From the NCBI GenBank assembly GCA_040266995.1, contig JAWRHV010000023.1, forward strand, positions 95,754 to 159,753: DNA of 64,000 nucleotides, written 5' to 3'. Positions 40,749 through 49,468 of this stretch are shown piece after piece. This DNA comes from UBA4312 sp040266995. Lineage in GTDB: Bacteria > Bacillota_I > Bacilli_A > Erysipelotrichales > Erysipelotrichaceae. Position 1 is the first letter of the stretch. Each line of letters opens with the position of its first letter. The translations under genes were made by a program, and so were the position numbers. Under the pieces are notes generated by a model. That model worked only from the letters and a program-made list of their open reading frames with translations, was not told the DNA's origin and ran no database searches.

Positions 40749-43677
40749 ATTCTTCCTCCCGTTTTAATCCTTCCTCTTTTTCTTCGATTGCACCTTTCAA
40801 GGAACGCAGACGGATCCGAATTGCCCCAAGGTTATCAATCTCATCAATTTTTATTTGTGTATAGAATTTATTGGATCGCTTTAAAATCTGTTTGACTTCA
40901 TCGGTTGTCACGGCATCCAGTCCACATCCAAAGCTGACAAGCTGGATCAGATGCATATCATCGTGCTTGCAGACATAGTGTGCAGCCTGGTATAGACGTG
41001 CATGGTATGTCCATTGATTTAATACATTGACACGATGTGGTTTTTGTTTCGGTACACTTTCCTCACTGACAACCACAAAGCCAAGCGATGTCAACAACTG
41101 GTTGATCTGGTGATTGATCAACGGATCCAAATGGTATGGACGGCCACAAAGTACCGCAATCGGATGATGATGGATCCTTGCGTATTGTACACATTGGTCA
41201 TGATAAACGTGCAACCGTTCCATAAAGTCGTTATACGCATTTATGCCCGCCCGCATCGCAATGCGGATATCTTTCGTCTTCCATTCGATACCAGCTCTTT
41301 CAAAGTGCATCTGGACAGCCCTGGCAAATGTTTTTTCATCATCAAAGCTTAAGAATGGTGAAATGAAATGAATGGACTGCAGGTCCATATTACTTTCGAT
41401 CACCTGCGGATAATAGGCGACGATCGGACAATTATAATGATTGTCAGACTGGTTTTCATCGATATTATAAGTCATACATGGATAAAAGATATCCTTGATT
41501 CCATCATCCATCAGCTGTTGAATGTGCCCATGAACCACTTTGGCCGGGTAGCAGGCTGTGTCGCTCGGGATCGTCTGCTGACCACGTACATATGTCTGAA
41601 TCGTGCTTGGTTTGCTCCAAACAACTTCATAGCCAAGACAATCAAAGAACCGGCCCCAGAATGGCAGCAGATCATAATTATTCAATACAAACGGCATCCC
41701 GATCTTCTTTGTATGCTTAAACCGCTTCTGCTCTTCTTCCAGCAATTTCATTTTATATTTATACATATCCGGTAATGGCTCAGCCTGCTTTTTCAGCTTC
41801 ACCGGCTTGTCACATTTATTACCGGCAATCAGACGAGTTCCATCGGAGAATGTATTGATCGTCAATGAACAATGGTTTGTGCATCCCTGACAAGCTACAC
41901 TTTGCGACTTATGCGTAAATGCGTCCAGCTGTTCCTTGTTCAGAATCGCACTTGGTGTACGATGCAGCTTTTTAGCATACAAGGCAGCTCCATACGCCCC
42001 CATCAAATGAGCAATGCTCGGTCGGATGACCTGGTATCCCAGCTCCTGTTCAAACGAACGCAATACGGCATCGTTTTGAAAGGTTCCGCCTTGGACAACG
42101 ATATGTTTTCCGATATCGTTTTTATTGGTAGTACGAATGACCTTATACAAGGCATTTCGAACAACCGAACGACATAAACCTGCCGAAATATCTTCAACCG
42201 TTGCCCCGTTTTTCTGGGCCTGTTTTACACCAGAGTTCATAAATACCGTACACCGTGTACCTAAGTCAACAGGGTGTTTGGAGCGCAAACCTAATTTGGC
42301 AAATTCAACCGAATCATATCCAAGAGAATTGGCGAATGTCTCGATAAACGAACCACACCCGGATGAACAAGCTTCGTTCAATACAATGTCATCAATATGT
42401 CCTTGACGGATCTTAAAGCACTTAATGTCCTGTCCGCCGATATCCAGTATATAATCCACCTCCGGATTAAAGCGTTTCGCAGCTGTATAATGTGCTAATG
42501 TTTCTACAACGCCTCCATCCAGATGGAAGGCATGACGCATCAGCTCTTCACCGTACCCGGTCGCATAGGCTCCAAAAATGCGGACATCCGGATTTTGATC
42601 ATAAATGGATTTCAGGTCCTCTAATACAACATCCAGGGGATTGCCCTTATTGGAAGAATATGAATCAAAAAGCAGTCTTCCATCTTCCGTAATCAAAGCC
42701 AGCTTCGTTGTAGTAGACCCACTATCGATTCCCAGATACGCTTTTCCTGTGTACTCCGATAACTTTGCGTATTTCACATCATGGGATTTATGTCTCGCCA
42801 CAAAGGTCTCATAATCCTCTTCGGTTTCAAACAAAGGCTCGGATTCATCCAGCTGCATGGGTGTGTTGACCAGCTTTTCCAGAATATTCTCCAGCTCATC
42901 GCGCGTATATACTTTTTCTGAACAATAGGCCGTTCCTAAAGCGACATAATGGATGGCCGTATCCGGGCAGTTAACCTGATCATCTCTTAAATGCAGAGTT
43001 TCCTGGAAACGCTGCCGCAATCCGGATAAAAAGTATAATGGGCCCCCTAAAAACAAAACATTGCCTTCGATTTTATGCCCCTGTGCCAGAGAAGTGACCG
43101 TTTGCCCGACGACAGCTTGAAAAATGCTGACACATAAGTCGGCTTTATCCACACCCTGATTGATCAGTGGCTGAATGTCTGATTTCGCAAAAACACCACA
43201 GCGGGAAGCAATCGGATAGATCCGATGGTAATGCTGGCTGGCTTCGTTCATCTCTTCTAAACTCATATCCAGAAGCTGCGCCATCTGATCTATAAACGCT
43301 CCGGTTCCCCCGGCGCACTGTGAATTCATTCGCTGTTCGATGCTGCCTTTAAAGAACAGGATCTTGGCATCTTCCCCACCGAGTTCAATGGCTACATCGG
43401 TTTGGGGATAGAGTTCTTTGGTCGCCATGGCGCTGGCGAAGACCTCTTGTACAAAAGGGAGCCCTGATTGTTCACAAACACCAATGGCTCCTGATCCGCT
43501 TATCGCAAAAGTAAATGGTTCTTTTGTATACTTTCTTAATTCTTTGATTTTATCCAGTGCTTTTTGACGCACCTGTGCTTTATGTCTTTCATAGCTGCGA
43601 TAACAGATATGATTGTTCTCATCCAAAACTACTGCCTTAATGGTCGTACTTCCTATATCAAATCCAATACGATACAT
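40738..43677 (-). CDS. BadF/BadG/HgdC-type activator ATPase, two domains plus DUF2229
   Basis: 979 residues. Two ASKHA ATPase domains are visible: RIGFDIGSTTIKAV with CAGGTGAFID (C121), and AYLGIDSGSTTTKLAL at about 313-328 with ACSSGCGSFIE (C437, C441). Each contains the glycine-rich and cysteine residues by which such activators hold a bridging [4Fe-4S] cluster. A DUF2229-type segment follows, starting with ACQGCTNHC near 605 and including DTACYPAKVVHGH. The pair with the HgdB-like gene resembles the activator plus component D of 2-hydroxyacyl-CoA dehydratases and benzoyl-CoA reductases, but family members of this long form have no proven substrate. Confidence 0.88.
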   Translation of the reverse strand: MYRIGFDIGSTTIKAVVLDENNHICYRSYERHKAQVRQKALDKIKELRKYTKEPFTFAISGSGAIGVCEQSGLPFVQEVFASAMATKELYPQTDVAIELGGEDAKILFFKGSIEQRMNSQCAGGTGAFIDQMAQLLDMSLEEMNEASQHYHRIYPIASRCGVFAKSDIQPLINQGVDKADLCVSIFQAVVGQTVTSLAQGHKIEGNVLFLGGPLYFLSGLRQRFQETLHLRDDQVNCPDTAIHYVALGTAYCSEKVYTRDELENILEKLVNTPMQLDESEPLFETEEDYETFVARHKSHDVKYAKLSEYTGKAYLGIDSGSTTTKLALITEDGRLLFDSYSSNKGNPLDVVLEDLKSIYDQNPDVRIFGAYATGYGEELMRHAFHLDGGVVETLAHYTAAKRFNPEVDYILDIGGQDIKCFKIRQGHIDDIVLNEACSSGCGSFIETFANSLGYDSVEFAKLGLRSKHPVDLGTRCTVFMNSGVKQAQKNGATVEDISAGLCRSVVRNALYKVIRTTNKNDIGKHIVVQGGTFQNDAVLRSFEQELGYQVIRPSIAHLMGAYGAALYAKKLHRTPSAILNKEQLDAFTHKSQSVACQGCTNHCSLTINTFSDGTRLIAGNKCDKPVKLKKQAEPLPDMYKYKMKLLEEEQKRFKHTKKIGMPFVLNNYDLLPFWGRFFDCLGYEVVWSKPSTIQTYVRGQQTIPSDTACYPAKVVHGHIQQLMDDGIKDIFYPCMTYNIDENQSDNHYNCPIVAYYPQVIESNMDLQSIHFISPFLSFDDEKTFARAVQMHFERAGIEWKTKDIRIAMRAGINAYNDFMERLHVYHDQCVQYARIHHHPIAVLCGRPYHLDPLINHQINQLLTSLGFVVVSEESVPKQKPHRVNVLNQWTYHARLYQAAHYVCKHDDMHLIQLVSFGCGLDAVTTDEVKQILKRSNKFYTQIKIDEIDNLGAIRIRLRSLKGAIEEKEEGLKREEEYVY

Positions 43678-43694
43678 TTCGTACCTCCTGACAA

Positions 43695-44561
43695 TTATTT
43701 AATACCTTCTGCTTTCCGTACAAACTGGATGCCGACCGCCTTTAAACCGGTATGTGCGGCAATAACAGCGCAGATATCATCACGGACAATTTCAATGTCC
43801 GGGAAAGCTTTTCTCAATGTTTCTTCTGCAATCTGAGCATTTTCAGGCGCTCTTGAATCCATCAATACGATCAGATAATCCTGGGCGTTGATATACTCAT
43901 TACCGGTAACGACCTTACAAGCCTTTTTGATTGCTTTGGACATTGTACGTACCTTTTCATAAATATCGACACGTCCTTCTGTGCGCTTCGACACCTCCAG
44001 GATCGGTTTGATTTTCAACATACCGCCCAATTTTGCTGCCATCGGCGTTAAACGGCCCCCTCGACATAAGTGATCCAGATCCTCTACAATCAAGTATCCG
44101 GCAGAATACTCCACACAAACTTTTAAGCGACGGACAATTTCTTCCGGATCCACTCCTTGGTCAACAAGCTCTCTGGCAAACAAAGCCATAAACTTCTCCA
44201 TTCCCAAGGTCGAATAAATATCTAAAGTATGCACCTTGATATCATGACGCATACCACATAGGTAGACATTATTGTTGGTGCCAGACAATCCACTGGACAA
44301 TGTAATCAGTATTACATCGGTAACCCCTTGCTCGTTATAGGAATCAAACAATTCCTCGACAAATCCCATTGGCGGCTGGCTCGTTTGAGGCATCAGCCCT
44401 TTTTCTATTTCATCATATAATACGGCAGTACTCAGATCGATCCCATCCATATATGTTTTTTCACCAATTGTCACCTGCAAAGGCAGATAATCTATATCAT
44501 GTTGATGGGCCTGCTGTTGTGACATCAATCCACCACTGTCTGTCAATACTCTTATCTTCAT
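43695..44561 (-). CDS. DegV family fatty-acid-binding protein
   Basis: 288 residues. DegV proteins bind a fatty acid and hand it to a fatty acid kinase for phospholipid synthesis in Gram-positive bacteria. Family marks are RVLTDSGGLMSQ, DYLPLQVTIG, TSQPPMGF, TLSSGLSGTNNN, the glycine-rich LSSGLSGT turn, and CRGGRLTPMAAKLG. It lies 17 bases upstream of the BadF-like gene. No kinase partner is in the window. Confidence 0.88.
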   Translation of the reverse strand: MKIRVLTDSGGLMSQQQAHQHDIDYLPLQVTIGEKTYMDGIDLSTAVLYDEIEKGLMPQTSQPPMGFVEELFDSYNEQGVTDVILITLSSGLSGTNNNVYLCGMRHDIKVHTLDIYSTLGMEKFMALFARELVDQGVDPEEIVRRLKVCVEYSAGYLIVEDLDHLCRGGRLTPMAAKLGGMLKIKPILEVSKRTEGRVDIYEKVRTMSKAIKKACKVVTGNEYINAQDYLIVLMDSRAPENAQIAEETLRKAFPDIEIVRDDICAVIAAHTGLKAVGIQFVRKAEGIK

Positions 44562-44630
44562 TTAATTTACCCCAACTAATACTTTTATATTATGCGAGAA
44601 ATTACACTAACTTTCAACTAAAACACTCAT

Positions 44631-44659
44631 AAAAGAATAGTATCCTTACAGATACTATT
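44631..44659 (-). terminator. Rho-independent terminator after metK
   Basis: AATAGTATC (44636-44644) pairs with GATACTATT (44651-44659), overlapping the metK stop codon; TTCTTTTATG follows on the minus strand, so the T-run is interrupted. Confidence 0.65.
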
Positions 44660-45749
44660 TCATTTCCTTAATCTTTTCCCAAGGGAACTGCGGGTCTCCA
44701 AAATGACCATAACAGCTTGTTTTTCGATAGATCGGACGACGCAGATCCAGCTCTTTTAAAATATTTCCAACCCGGAAATCAAAGTTTTTCTCAATCATTT
44801 TCAGGATCTCTTCATCCTCAATAACACCTGTGCCAAATGTATCAATGCATAAAGAAACAGGTTCTTCTTTTCCAATCGCATACGCAACCTGCACCTCCGC
44901 TTTTCTGGCCAGTTTGTTGGCAACTACGGATTTAGCGACATAACGGGCATAGTAAGCTGCGCTGCGGTCGACCTTTGTCGGGTCTTTACTGGAGAAACAA
45001 CCACCACCGATATGTCCTTTTCCGCCATAAGTATCGCAGACGATTTTACGTCCCGTCGTTCCAGAGTCCCCAAAAGAACCCCCAACCACAAAGCTGCCAG
45101 ACGGATTGATCAGGTACTTGGTATTTTCATCCAGTAAAGCCGGATCCAGAGCCGGAATAATGACCTCATCCATCACCAGCTGACGGATCTGCTCCTGTGT
45201 TACATTCTCTGCATGCTGCGTAGACACGACAATCGTATCGATACGCTTCACTTCATCATTGACATATTCCACGGAAACTTGTGTCTTACCGTCCGGTTTC
45301 AAAATATCCGGATGCGCACGACGAACCTTGGTCAGCTGACGAGCCAGCAGGTGCGCATAATAAATTGGTAACGGCATATATTCATCGCTTTCATCACACG
45401 CATAGCCGAACATGATTCCCTGATCGCCGGCACCGACGGCATCCTCCTTTGCCACAGCCTGATTGATTTCCGGGCTCTGCTGGTTAACGACCGTATGAAC
45501 ATGGTACTCTTCCGTATATCCGATCTTACGGATCGTCTCTAACGCAATGGCTTCATAATCAATGTTCGCTTTGGTATTGGCTTCTCCGTAGACAAGCACA
45601 AAATCATCTTTAATGGTAGCTTCCACAGCCATGTGGGAATATGGATCCTGTTCCAATGCAGCATCCAGGATTGCATCCGCTATCATATCACAGACTTTAT
45701 CCGGATGTCCTTCCGTAACACTTTCACTGGTGAAGATATAGTTTTTCAT
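44655..45749 (-). CDS. metK: S-adenosylmethionine synthetase MetK
   Basis: 364 residues, slightly short for MetK (usually about 380-400). It makes S-adenosylmethionine from methionine and ATP. Motifs: SESVTEGHPDKVCD, the GAGDQGIMFGYA signature, GGSFGDSGTTGRKIV, GGGCFSSKDPTKVDRSAAY and the C-terminal HFGDPQFPWEK. GAGGAGG precedes the start. The transcript begins with a SAM-sensing leader followed by a terminator, so the gene is expected to be shut off when SAM is abundant. The window also holds two methyltransferase-type or radical SAM users of SAM. Confidence 0.96.
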   Translation of the reverse strand: MKNYIFTSESVTEGHPDKVCDMIADAILDAALEQDPYSHMAVEATIKDDFVLVYGEANTKANIDYEAIALETIRKIGYTEEYHVHTVVNQQSPEINQAVAKEDAVGAGDQGIMFGYACDESDEYMPLPIYYAHLLARQLTKVRRAHPDILKPDGKTQVSVEYVNDEVKRIDTIVVSTQHAENVTQEQIRQLVMDEVIIPALDPALLDENTKYLINPSGSFVVGGSFGDSGTTGRKIVCDTYGGKGHIGGGCFSSKDPTKVDRSAAYYARYVAKSVVANKLARKAEVQVAYAIGKEEPVSLCIDTFGTGVIEDEEILKMIEKNFDFRVGNILKELDLRRPIYRKTSCYGHFGDPQFPWEKIKEMK

Positions 45750-45767
45750 TCTTTTCCTCCTCGTACA

Positions 45768-45795
45768 ATAAAAAAAACATACCTAAGAAGTATGT
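45768..45795 (-). terminator. Leader terminator of metK
   Basis: On the minus strand, ACATAC and GTATGT (45790-45795 and 45777-45782) form a stem followed by a run of eight T residues. It lies between the SAM aptamer and the metK ribosome site. Confidence 0.8.
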
Positions 45796-45811
45796 AACAA
45801 TCGTATATACT

Positions 45812-45907
45812 CCTTATCCATGCTAGTAGGACCACCTTGACAAATGCCTCTGCCAGGTTGGTGTGGGATGATTGAGCTAGCCCTCTACCCCATCTCTTGA
45901 TAATGTA
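45812..45907 (-). promoter_or_regulatory. SAM riboswitch aptamer (S-box-like, SAM-I family variant)
   Basis: The minus strand shows the S-box plan: TTATC at the 5' end pairs with GATAA at the 3' end (P1); ATCAAGAG begins the first internal loop; GAGGGCTAGCTC follows; and CAACCT pairs across a hairpin with AGGTGGT (P3). The usual GGCAACC reads CACCAACC here and other core positions also differ, so it may belong to a variant class. Position before metK, with a terminator downstream, supports control by SAM. Confidence 0.75.
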
Positions 45908-45912
45908 AGCAT

Positions 45913-45941
45913 ATTATAAACATAAAAAACCTTTTTGTAAA
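45913..45941 (-). promoter_or_regulatory. Promoter of the metK leader
   Basis: On the minus strand: TTTACA (45936-45941), a 17-bp spacer and TATAAT (45913-45918). The start of transcription is expected at about 45906, right at the aptamer. Confidence 0.78.
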
Positions 45942-45973
45942 TCAGACAAATTCATTAAGTTATCTGTTTTTAA

Positions 45974-46002
45974 CCAAAAAATCTGTATTTTCACATACAG
46001 AT
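45974..46002 (-). terminator. Rho-independent terminator after the membrane protein gene
   Basis: ATCTGTA (45981-45987) pairs with TACAGAT (45996-46002), with a T-rich tail on the minus strand, immediately past the gene at 46005. Confidence 0.78.
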
Positions 46003-46004
46003 CT

Positions 46005-46496
46005 TCATTTCTTTTGATCTTTTACACTTTGAGCAGCGATTGTGATCGTGCGGTACAGCAAGACAACCAGACCAAACAACAGTAAAAAAATGACAACATT
46101 TCCCACCATATTCCCCAGGAATTTTTCTTGAAATAACACACAGATCAATTGATAAAAAACGCTGAAATTCAAAAGGTGGATAAGCAGACGCAAATAAATT
46201 TGAATATCCCTGGATAGCTCCGCGCGCTTTTCCTCACAAATATAGACAGGTATTTTAACCTTAAAGAAATAGATGCCTTCATCCGTGATCATCTCTTGGG
46301 CATGGATACGATCTATGCACAACGCAACCGCTGTACCCATAATAAAAATCGCAAATACCCAGAGCGGACTTTTAATATTTTCCTCCCGGGTGACACCGAT
46401 AAGCAGTAAGTTGATTTGTTGATTAAAATAGATAATATTGATTGCTGCAGCCAACAGAAAATTTACAGTTATGCCAATCCAAACTGCCTTTTTCAT
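46005..46496 (-). CDS. Small four-helix membrane protein of unknown function
   Basis: 163 residues with four predicted membrane segments: about 5-24, 44-62, 100-120 and 128-148. The loop between helices 2 and 3 (about 63-97) is charged. No conserved motif is recognised and no neighbour suggests a function. The start has an AAAAGGAGC site. It is a single gene, flanked by its own terminator and the BlaI-type gene on the same strand. Confidence 0.6.
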   Translation of the reverse strand: MKKAVWIGITVNFLLAAAINIIYFNQQINLLLIGVTREENIKSPLWVFAIFIMGTAVALCIDRIHAQEMITDEGIYFFKVKIPVYICEEKRAELSRDIQIYLRLLIHLLNFSVFYQLICVLFQEKFLGNMVGNVVIFLLLFGLVVLLYRTITIAAQSVKDQKK

Positions 46497-46597
46497 AAAA
46501 GCTCCTTTTCTGGATATCTATATTTTACTAACTATTGTTATTTTTTACAATAATTAGGCGAGTGGAGCTCATTGTTGTCTTTATTCAGTAAGCCTGT

Positions 46598-46978
46598 TTA
46601 ACAGGATCGGTCAAGCAGTTGTTCTCGTTTGGATCTCAAAATATCCTCCAGTTCCTGGATTGCGTCCATATCGGATTCTTCTTGTATATAATTCTTTATA
46701 AAATCCATGCACGTTTTCTTTCCTACAAATGAGCGGATATACTCTGCCTGTGTTAAAACAGGAACATAGGTTCGCGTAATCGCGTTTTTGGTAAATCCAT
46801 ACCCGGAAACCTTGATATACTCTCTTTTCATAAGTCGCTGTAACACCTGCTGCACTGTATAAATGCTGATATCATCATCCGATCGTTTTTTGATCTCATT
46901 GGCAGATAAAGGGATCCCTGCAATCCATAGAATCTCCATAATCTGGTTTTCTCTCTTTGTTAAATCCCCTGGTTTCAC
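46598..46978 (-). CDS. BlaI/MecI/CopY-type transcriptional regulator
   Basis: 126 residues. The winged-helix N-terminus LTKRENQIMEILWIAGIPLSANEI, then TVQQVLQRLMKREYIK, is characteristic of the BlaI/MecI/CopY family, which represses genes for beta-lactam resistance or copper transport through dimeric binding. The usual BlaR1-type sensor protease is not adjacent, so the signal and targets are unknown. The small membrane protein gene just downstream on the same strand may be part of the same transcript (102-base gap). Confidence 0.85.
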   Translation of the reverse strand: MKPGDLTKRENQIMEILWIAGIPLSANEIKKRSDDDISIYTVQQVLQRLMKREYIKVSGYGFTKNAITRTYVPVLTQAEYIRSFVGKKTCMDFIKNYIQEESDMDAIQELEDILRSKREQLLDRSC

Positions 46979-47046
46979 GATTTATCCTCTTTTCTCACTT
47001 TATTATTTTTTTATCATACATTTTTATATTTAACAATGATGAAATA

Positions 47047-47075
47047 TAAAAAGAACCTGTTCTTTAATCAGGTTC
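47047..47075 (-). terminator. Terminator overlapping the small membrane gene
   Basis: GAACCTG (47053-47059) pairs with CAGGTTC (47069-47075), followed on the minus strand by TTTTT; the loop includes the stop codon of the gene at 47064. Confidence 0.8.
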
Positions 47076-47252
47076 CTTTCCTTTTTTTAATACTTTGTAG
47101 ATAAACAGTGTACGCAACAGACCAAAGATCATAAATCCTAAGCCGATCCACACGAATCGCGTTGTATGCGAGAAAACGCCGAACAACAAGATCACAAGAC
47201 CTAGCCCGGCCAGCTGCAGCTGCCGATATATAACCTGCTGCTCCGGTGTCAT
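47064..47252 (-). CDS. Small two-helix membrane protein coupled to metG
   Basis: 62 residues with two predicted membrane helices (about 13-30 and 34-51) and a short basic tail (KKGKEP). Its ATG overlaps the metG stop (ATGA), so it is translationally coupled to methionyl-tRNA synthetase and falls under the same T-box control. I recognise no family. Small membrane proteins after tRNA synthetases are not commonly described, so its function remains open. Confidence 0.7.
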   Translation of the reverse strand: MTPEQQVIYRQLQLAGLGLVILLFGVFSHTTRFVWIGLGFMIFGLLRTLFIYKVLKKGKEPD

Positions 47253-49195
47253 CGAACAATGGTTCCGTTTGGCAAATCTTTATCAATACCTGTCAAACTG
47301 AGATCCTTATCTCCGAGGGCACATAACACCATGCCGTTGGATTCGACCCCGCGTAACTGCACCGGTTTCAGGTTTGTTACAACTATCACCTTTTTACCAA
47401 CGATATCTTCCGGTTTGTAGTATTTTGCGATGCCGCTGACAATCTGGCGTACCTCATCGCCCAGATCAATCTGTTCAACCAGTAAACGATCGGCTTTCGG
47501 ATGTTTTTCACAGGAAACGATCGTACCTACCTTCATCTCTACTTTCGCAAAATCATCGATCGTAATCTGAGGCGTTTCTTCTTTCACTTCTTCTTTTGGC
47601 TGCTCTTTCGGTGCATTCAATTCTGTATGGATCTTTTCCAGCATTTCTTTTTCATCAATACGTGCAAATAAGATCGTAGGTTTCTTTACAACCTTTTGAG
47701 AACCCAGGTTTCCGAATGTTTCTAGGGATTCCAGCGATTTCGTCCGCGTTTGCAGCTGTTCCAGGATCTTATCCGATGTTTCCGGAATGAAGGATTGCAG
47801 CAATACGGCCGCAAAACGGATGCTCTCCAGCAGGTTGTATAACACTGTTGCCAGACGATCCTTCTTATCTTCTTCCTTAGCCAGTTTCCAAGGCATTGTT
47901 TCATCGATATACTTGTTGCAGCGTTTTAACAATACAAAGATTTCATCCAATGCATCGCCTACATGCACATCTTCCATCAGCTTTTCTACGCGTTTTGGTG
48001 TATCCAGTGCCAGCGCAATCAATTCTTCATCCACCGGTTCGCTCACACCCGGATTGTATATTTCCCCTTTGAAGTATTTATTGCTCATGGAAATGGTACG
48101 GTTCACCAGGTTACCTAAGATATTGGCCAGATCGGAATTAATACGTTCGATCATCAGATCCCAGGTAATGGTTCCATCCTGCGCAAACGGCATTTCATGC
48201 AGACAGAAGTAACGCACGGCGTCCACCCCAAAGTAATGGACTAAATCCTCTGCATAGATTACATTTCCCTTGGACTTGCTCATCTTGCCTTCGCCGATCA
48301 GCAGCCATGGATGACCGAATACCTTCTTTGGCAATGGTTCTCCCAATGCCATCAGCATGATCGGCCAATAGATCGTATGGAAACGCACGATATCTTTTCC
48401 GATGATGTGAATATCGGCCGGCCAGTATTTTTTATACTTCGGATCGTGGTTGCCATCCACATCATAACCAAGACCGGTGATATAGTTGGAAAGGGCGTCG
48501 ATCCATACATAGACGACATGTTTCGGGTCAAAGTCTACCGGGATCCCCCAGGTAAAGCTGGTACGGGATACACATAGATCCTGCAGGCCCGGTTTGATAA
48601 AGTTATTGATCATTTCATTTTTGCGTGACTGTGGCTGAATAAAAGTCGGATGTGTGTCATAGTATTCAACCAAACGATCTGCATATTTGCTCAGACGGAA
48701 AAAATAAGCTTCTTCACTGGCCTTTTTAACCGGACGACCACAATCCGGACAGCAACCGTCCACCAGCTGGCTTTCTGTCCAGAAGGATTCACACGGTGTA
48801 CAATACAACCCTTCGTAAACCGATTTGTAGATATCTCCTTGTTCGTACAATTTCTTAAAGATTTTCTGGATTTGTTTTTCATGATAGGTATCCGTTGTAC
48901 GGATAAACTTATCGTAGCTGACATTCATCAGGTCCCAGTTTTTCTGGATCATTCCCGCCACTCTATCAACAAACTCCTTCGGTGTCACACCTTCAGCAGC
49001 TGCTTTTTCTTCGATTTTCTGGCCATGTTCATCGGTTCCTGTCTGGAAAAAAACATCATAGCCCTGTGCACGTTTATAACGCGCAATCGCATCACTTAAA
49101 ATAATTTCATACGTATTTCCGATATGCGGTCTTCCGGATGTATACGCAATAGCCGTTGTCAGATAAAACGGTTCTTTCTTACATTGTTCACACAT
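47249..49195 (-). CDS. metG: Methionyl-tRNA synthetase MetG
   Basis: The start at 49195 (MCEQCKKEPFY) follows AGGAGG; an ATG ten codons upstream lies inside the leader terminator. The product is 648 residues. ATP-binding HIGH-type HIGN (in GRPHIGNTYE) and KMSKS are present. Zinc ligands appear as C-x2-C and C-x2-C near residues 130-150. A C-terminal tRNA-binding domain (about 545-648, VEMKVGTIVSCEKHPKADRL) is attached. A T-box leader controls it. Confidence 0.96.
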   Translation of the reverse strand: MCEQCKKEPFYLTTAIAYTSGRPHIGNTYEIILSDAIARYKRAQGYDVFFQTGTDEHGQKIEEKAAAEGVTPKEFVDRVAGMIQKNWDLMNVSYDKFIRTTDTYHEKQIQKIFKKLYEQGDIYKSVYEGLYCTPCESFWTESQLVDGCCPDCGRPVKKASEEAYFFRLSKYADRLVEYYDTHPTFIQPQSRKNEMINNFIKPGLQDLCVSRTSFTWGIPVDFDPKHVVYVWIDALSNYITGLGYDVDGNHDPKYKKYWPADIHIIGKDIVRFHTIYWPIMLMALGEPLPKKVFGHPWLLIGEGKMSKSKGNVIYAEDLVHYFGVDAVRYFCLHEMPFAQDGTITWDLMIERINSDLANILGNLVNRTISMSNKYFKGEIYNPGVSEPVDEELIALALDTPKRVEKLMEDVHVGDALDEIFVLLKRCNKYIDETMPWKLAKEEDKKDRLATVLYNLLESIRFAAVLLQSFIPETSDKILEQLQTRTKSLESLETFGNLGSQKVVKKPTILFARIDEKEMLEKIHTELNAPKEQPKEEVKEETPQITIDDFAKVEMKVGTIVSCEKHPKADRLLVEQIDLGDEVRQIVSGIAKYYKPEDIVGKKVIVVTNLKPVQLRGVESNGMVLCALGDKDLSLTGIDKDLPNGTIVR

Positions 49196-49210
49196 AGTCT
49201 GTCCTCCTAA

Positions 49211-49427
49211 ATAAAAAGCTTTCATCCAAGGACGAAAGCTCGTGGTACCACCTTAGTTCGTGCATCATGCACCTCAAATCGTTAACGCCGATATACGTTC
49301 TTTTCTAAACTGTGTCTCGAAAAGAAAGCTCCAAGTCCATGTTCTTTTCTGTCTTATTACGAAATCTCACCAACATTCGCTCTCTTTGAACAGGGGCAGA
49401 AAATACTCTACTCTTCATTGCATATGT
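49211..49427 (-). promoter_or_regulatory. T-box riboswitch leader of metG
   Basis: The T-box sequence AAGGTGGTACCACG is present (49241-49254), followed by a terminator with stem AGCTTTC/GAAAGCT (49218-49224 and 49234-49240). Upstream are features of stem I: AGAGAGC, GGTGAGA, and a GGACTTGGAG-like stretch. Uncharged tRNA-Met would stabilise the antiterminator and allow metG transcription. Confidence 0.9.
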
Positions 49428-49433
49428 ATAAAT

Positions 49434-49462
49434 ATTATACCTTGATTTGTATAGAATCTCAA
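49434..49462 (-). promoter_or_regulatory. Promoter of the metG leader
   Basis: On the minus strand: TTGAGA (49457-49462), a 17-bp spacer and TATAAT (49434-49439). It lies right after the end of the RDD-PHP gene, which is on the same strand; no terminator separates them clearly. Confidence 0.78.
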
Positions 49463-49468
49463 GCATCC

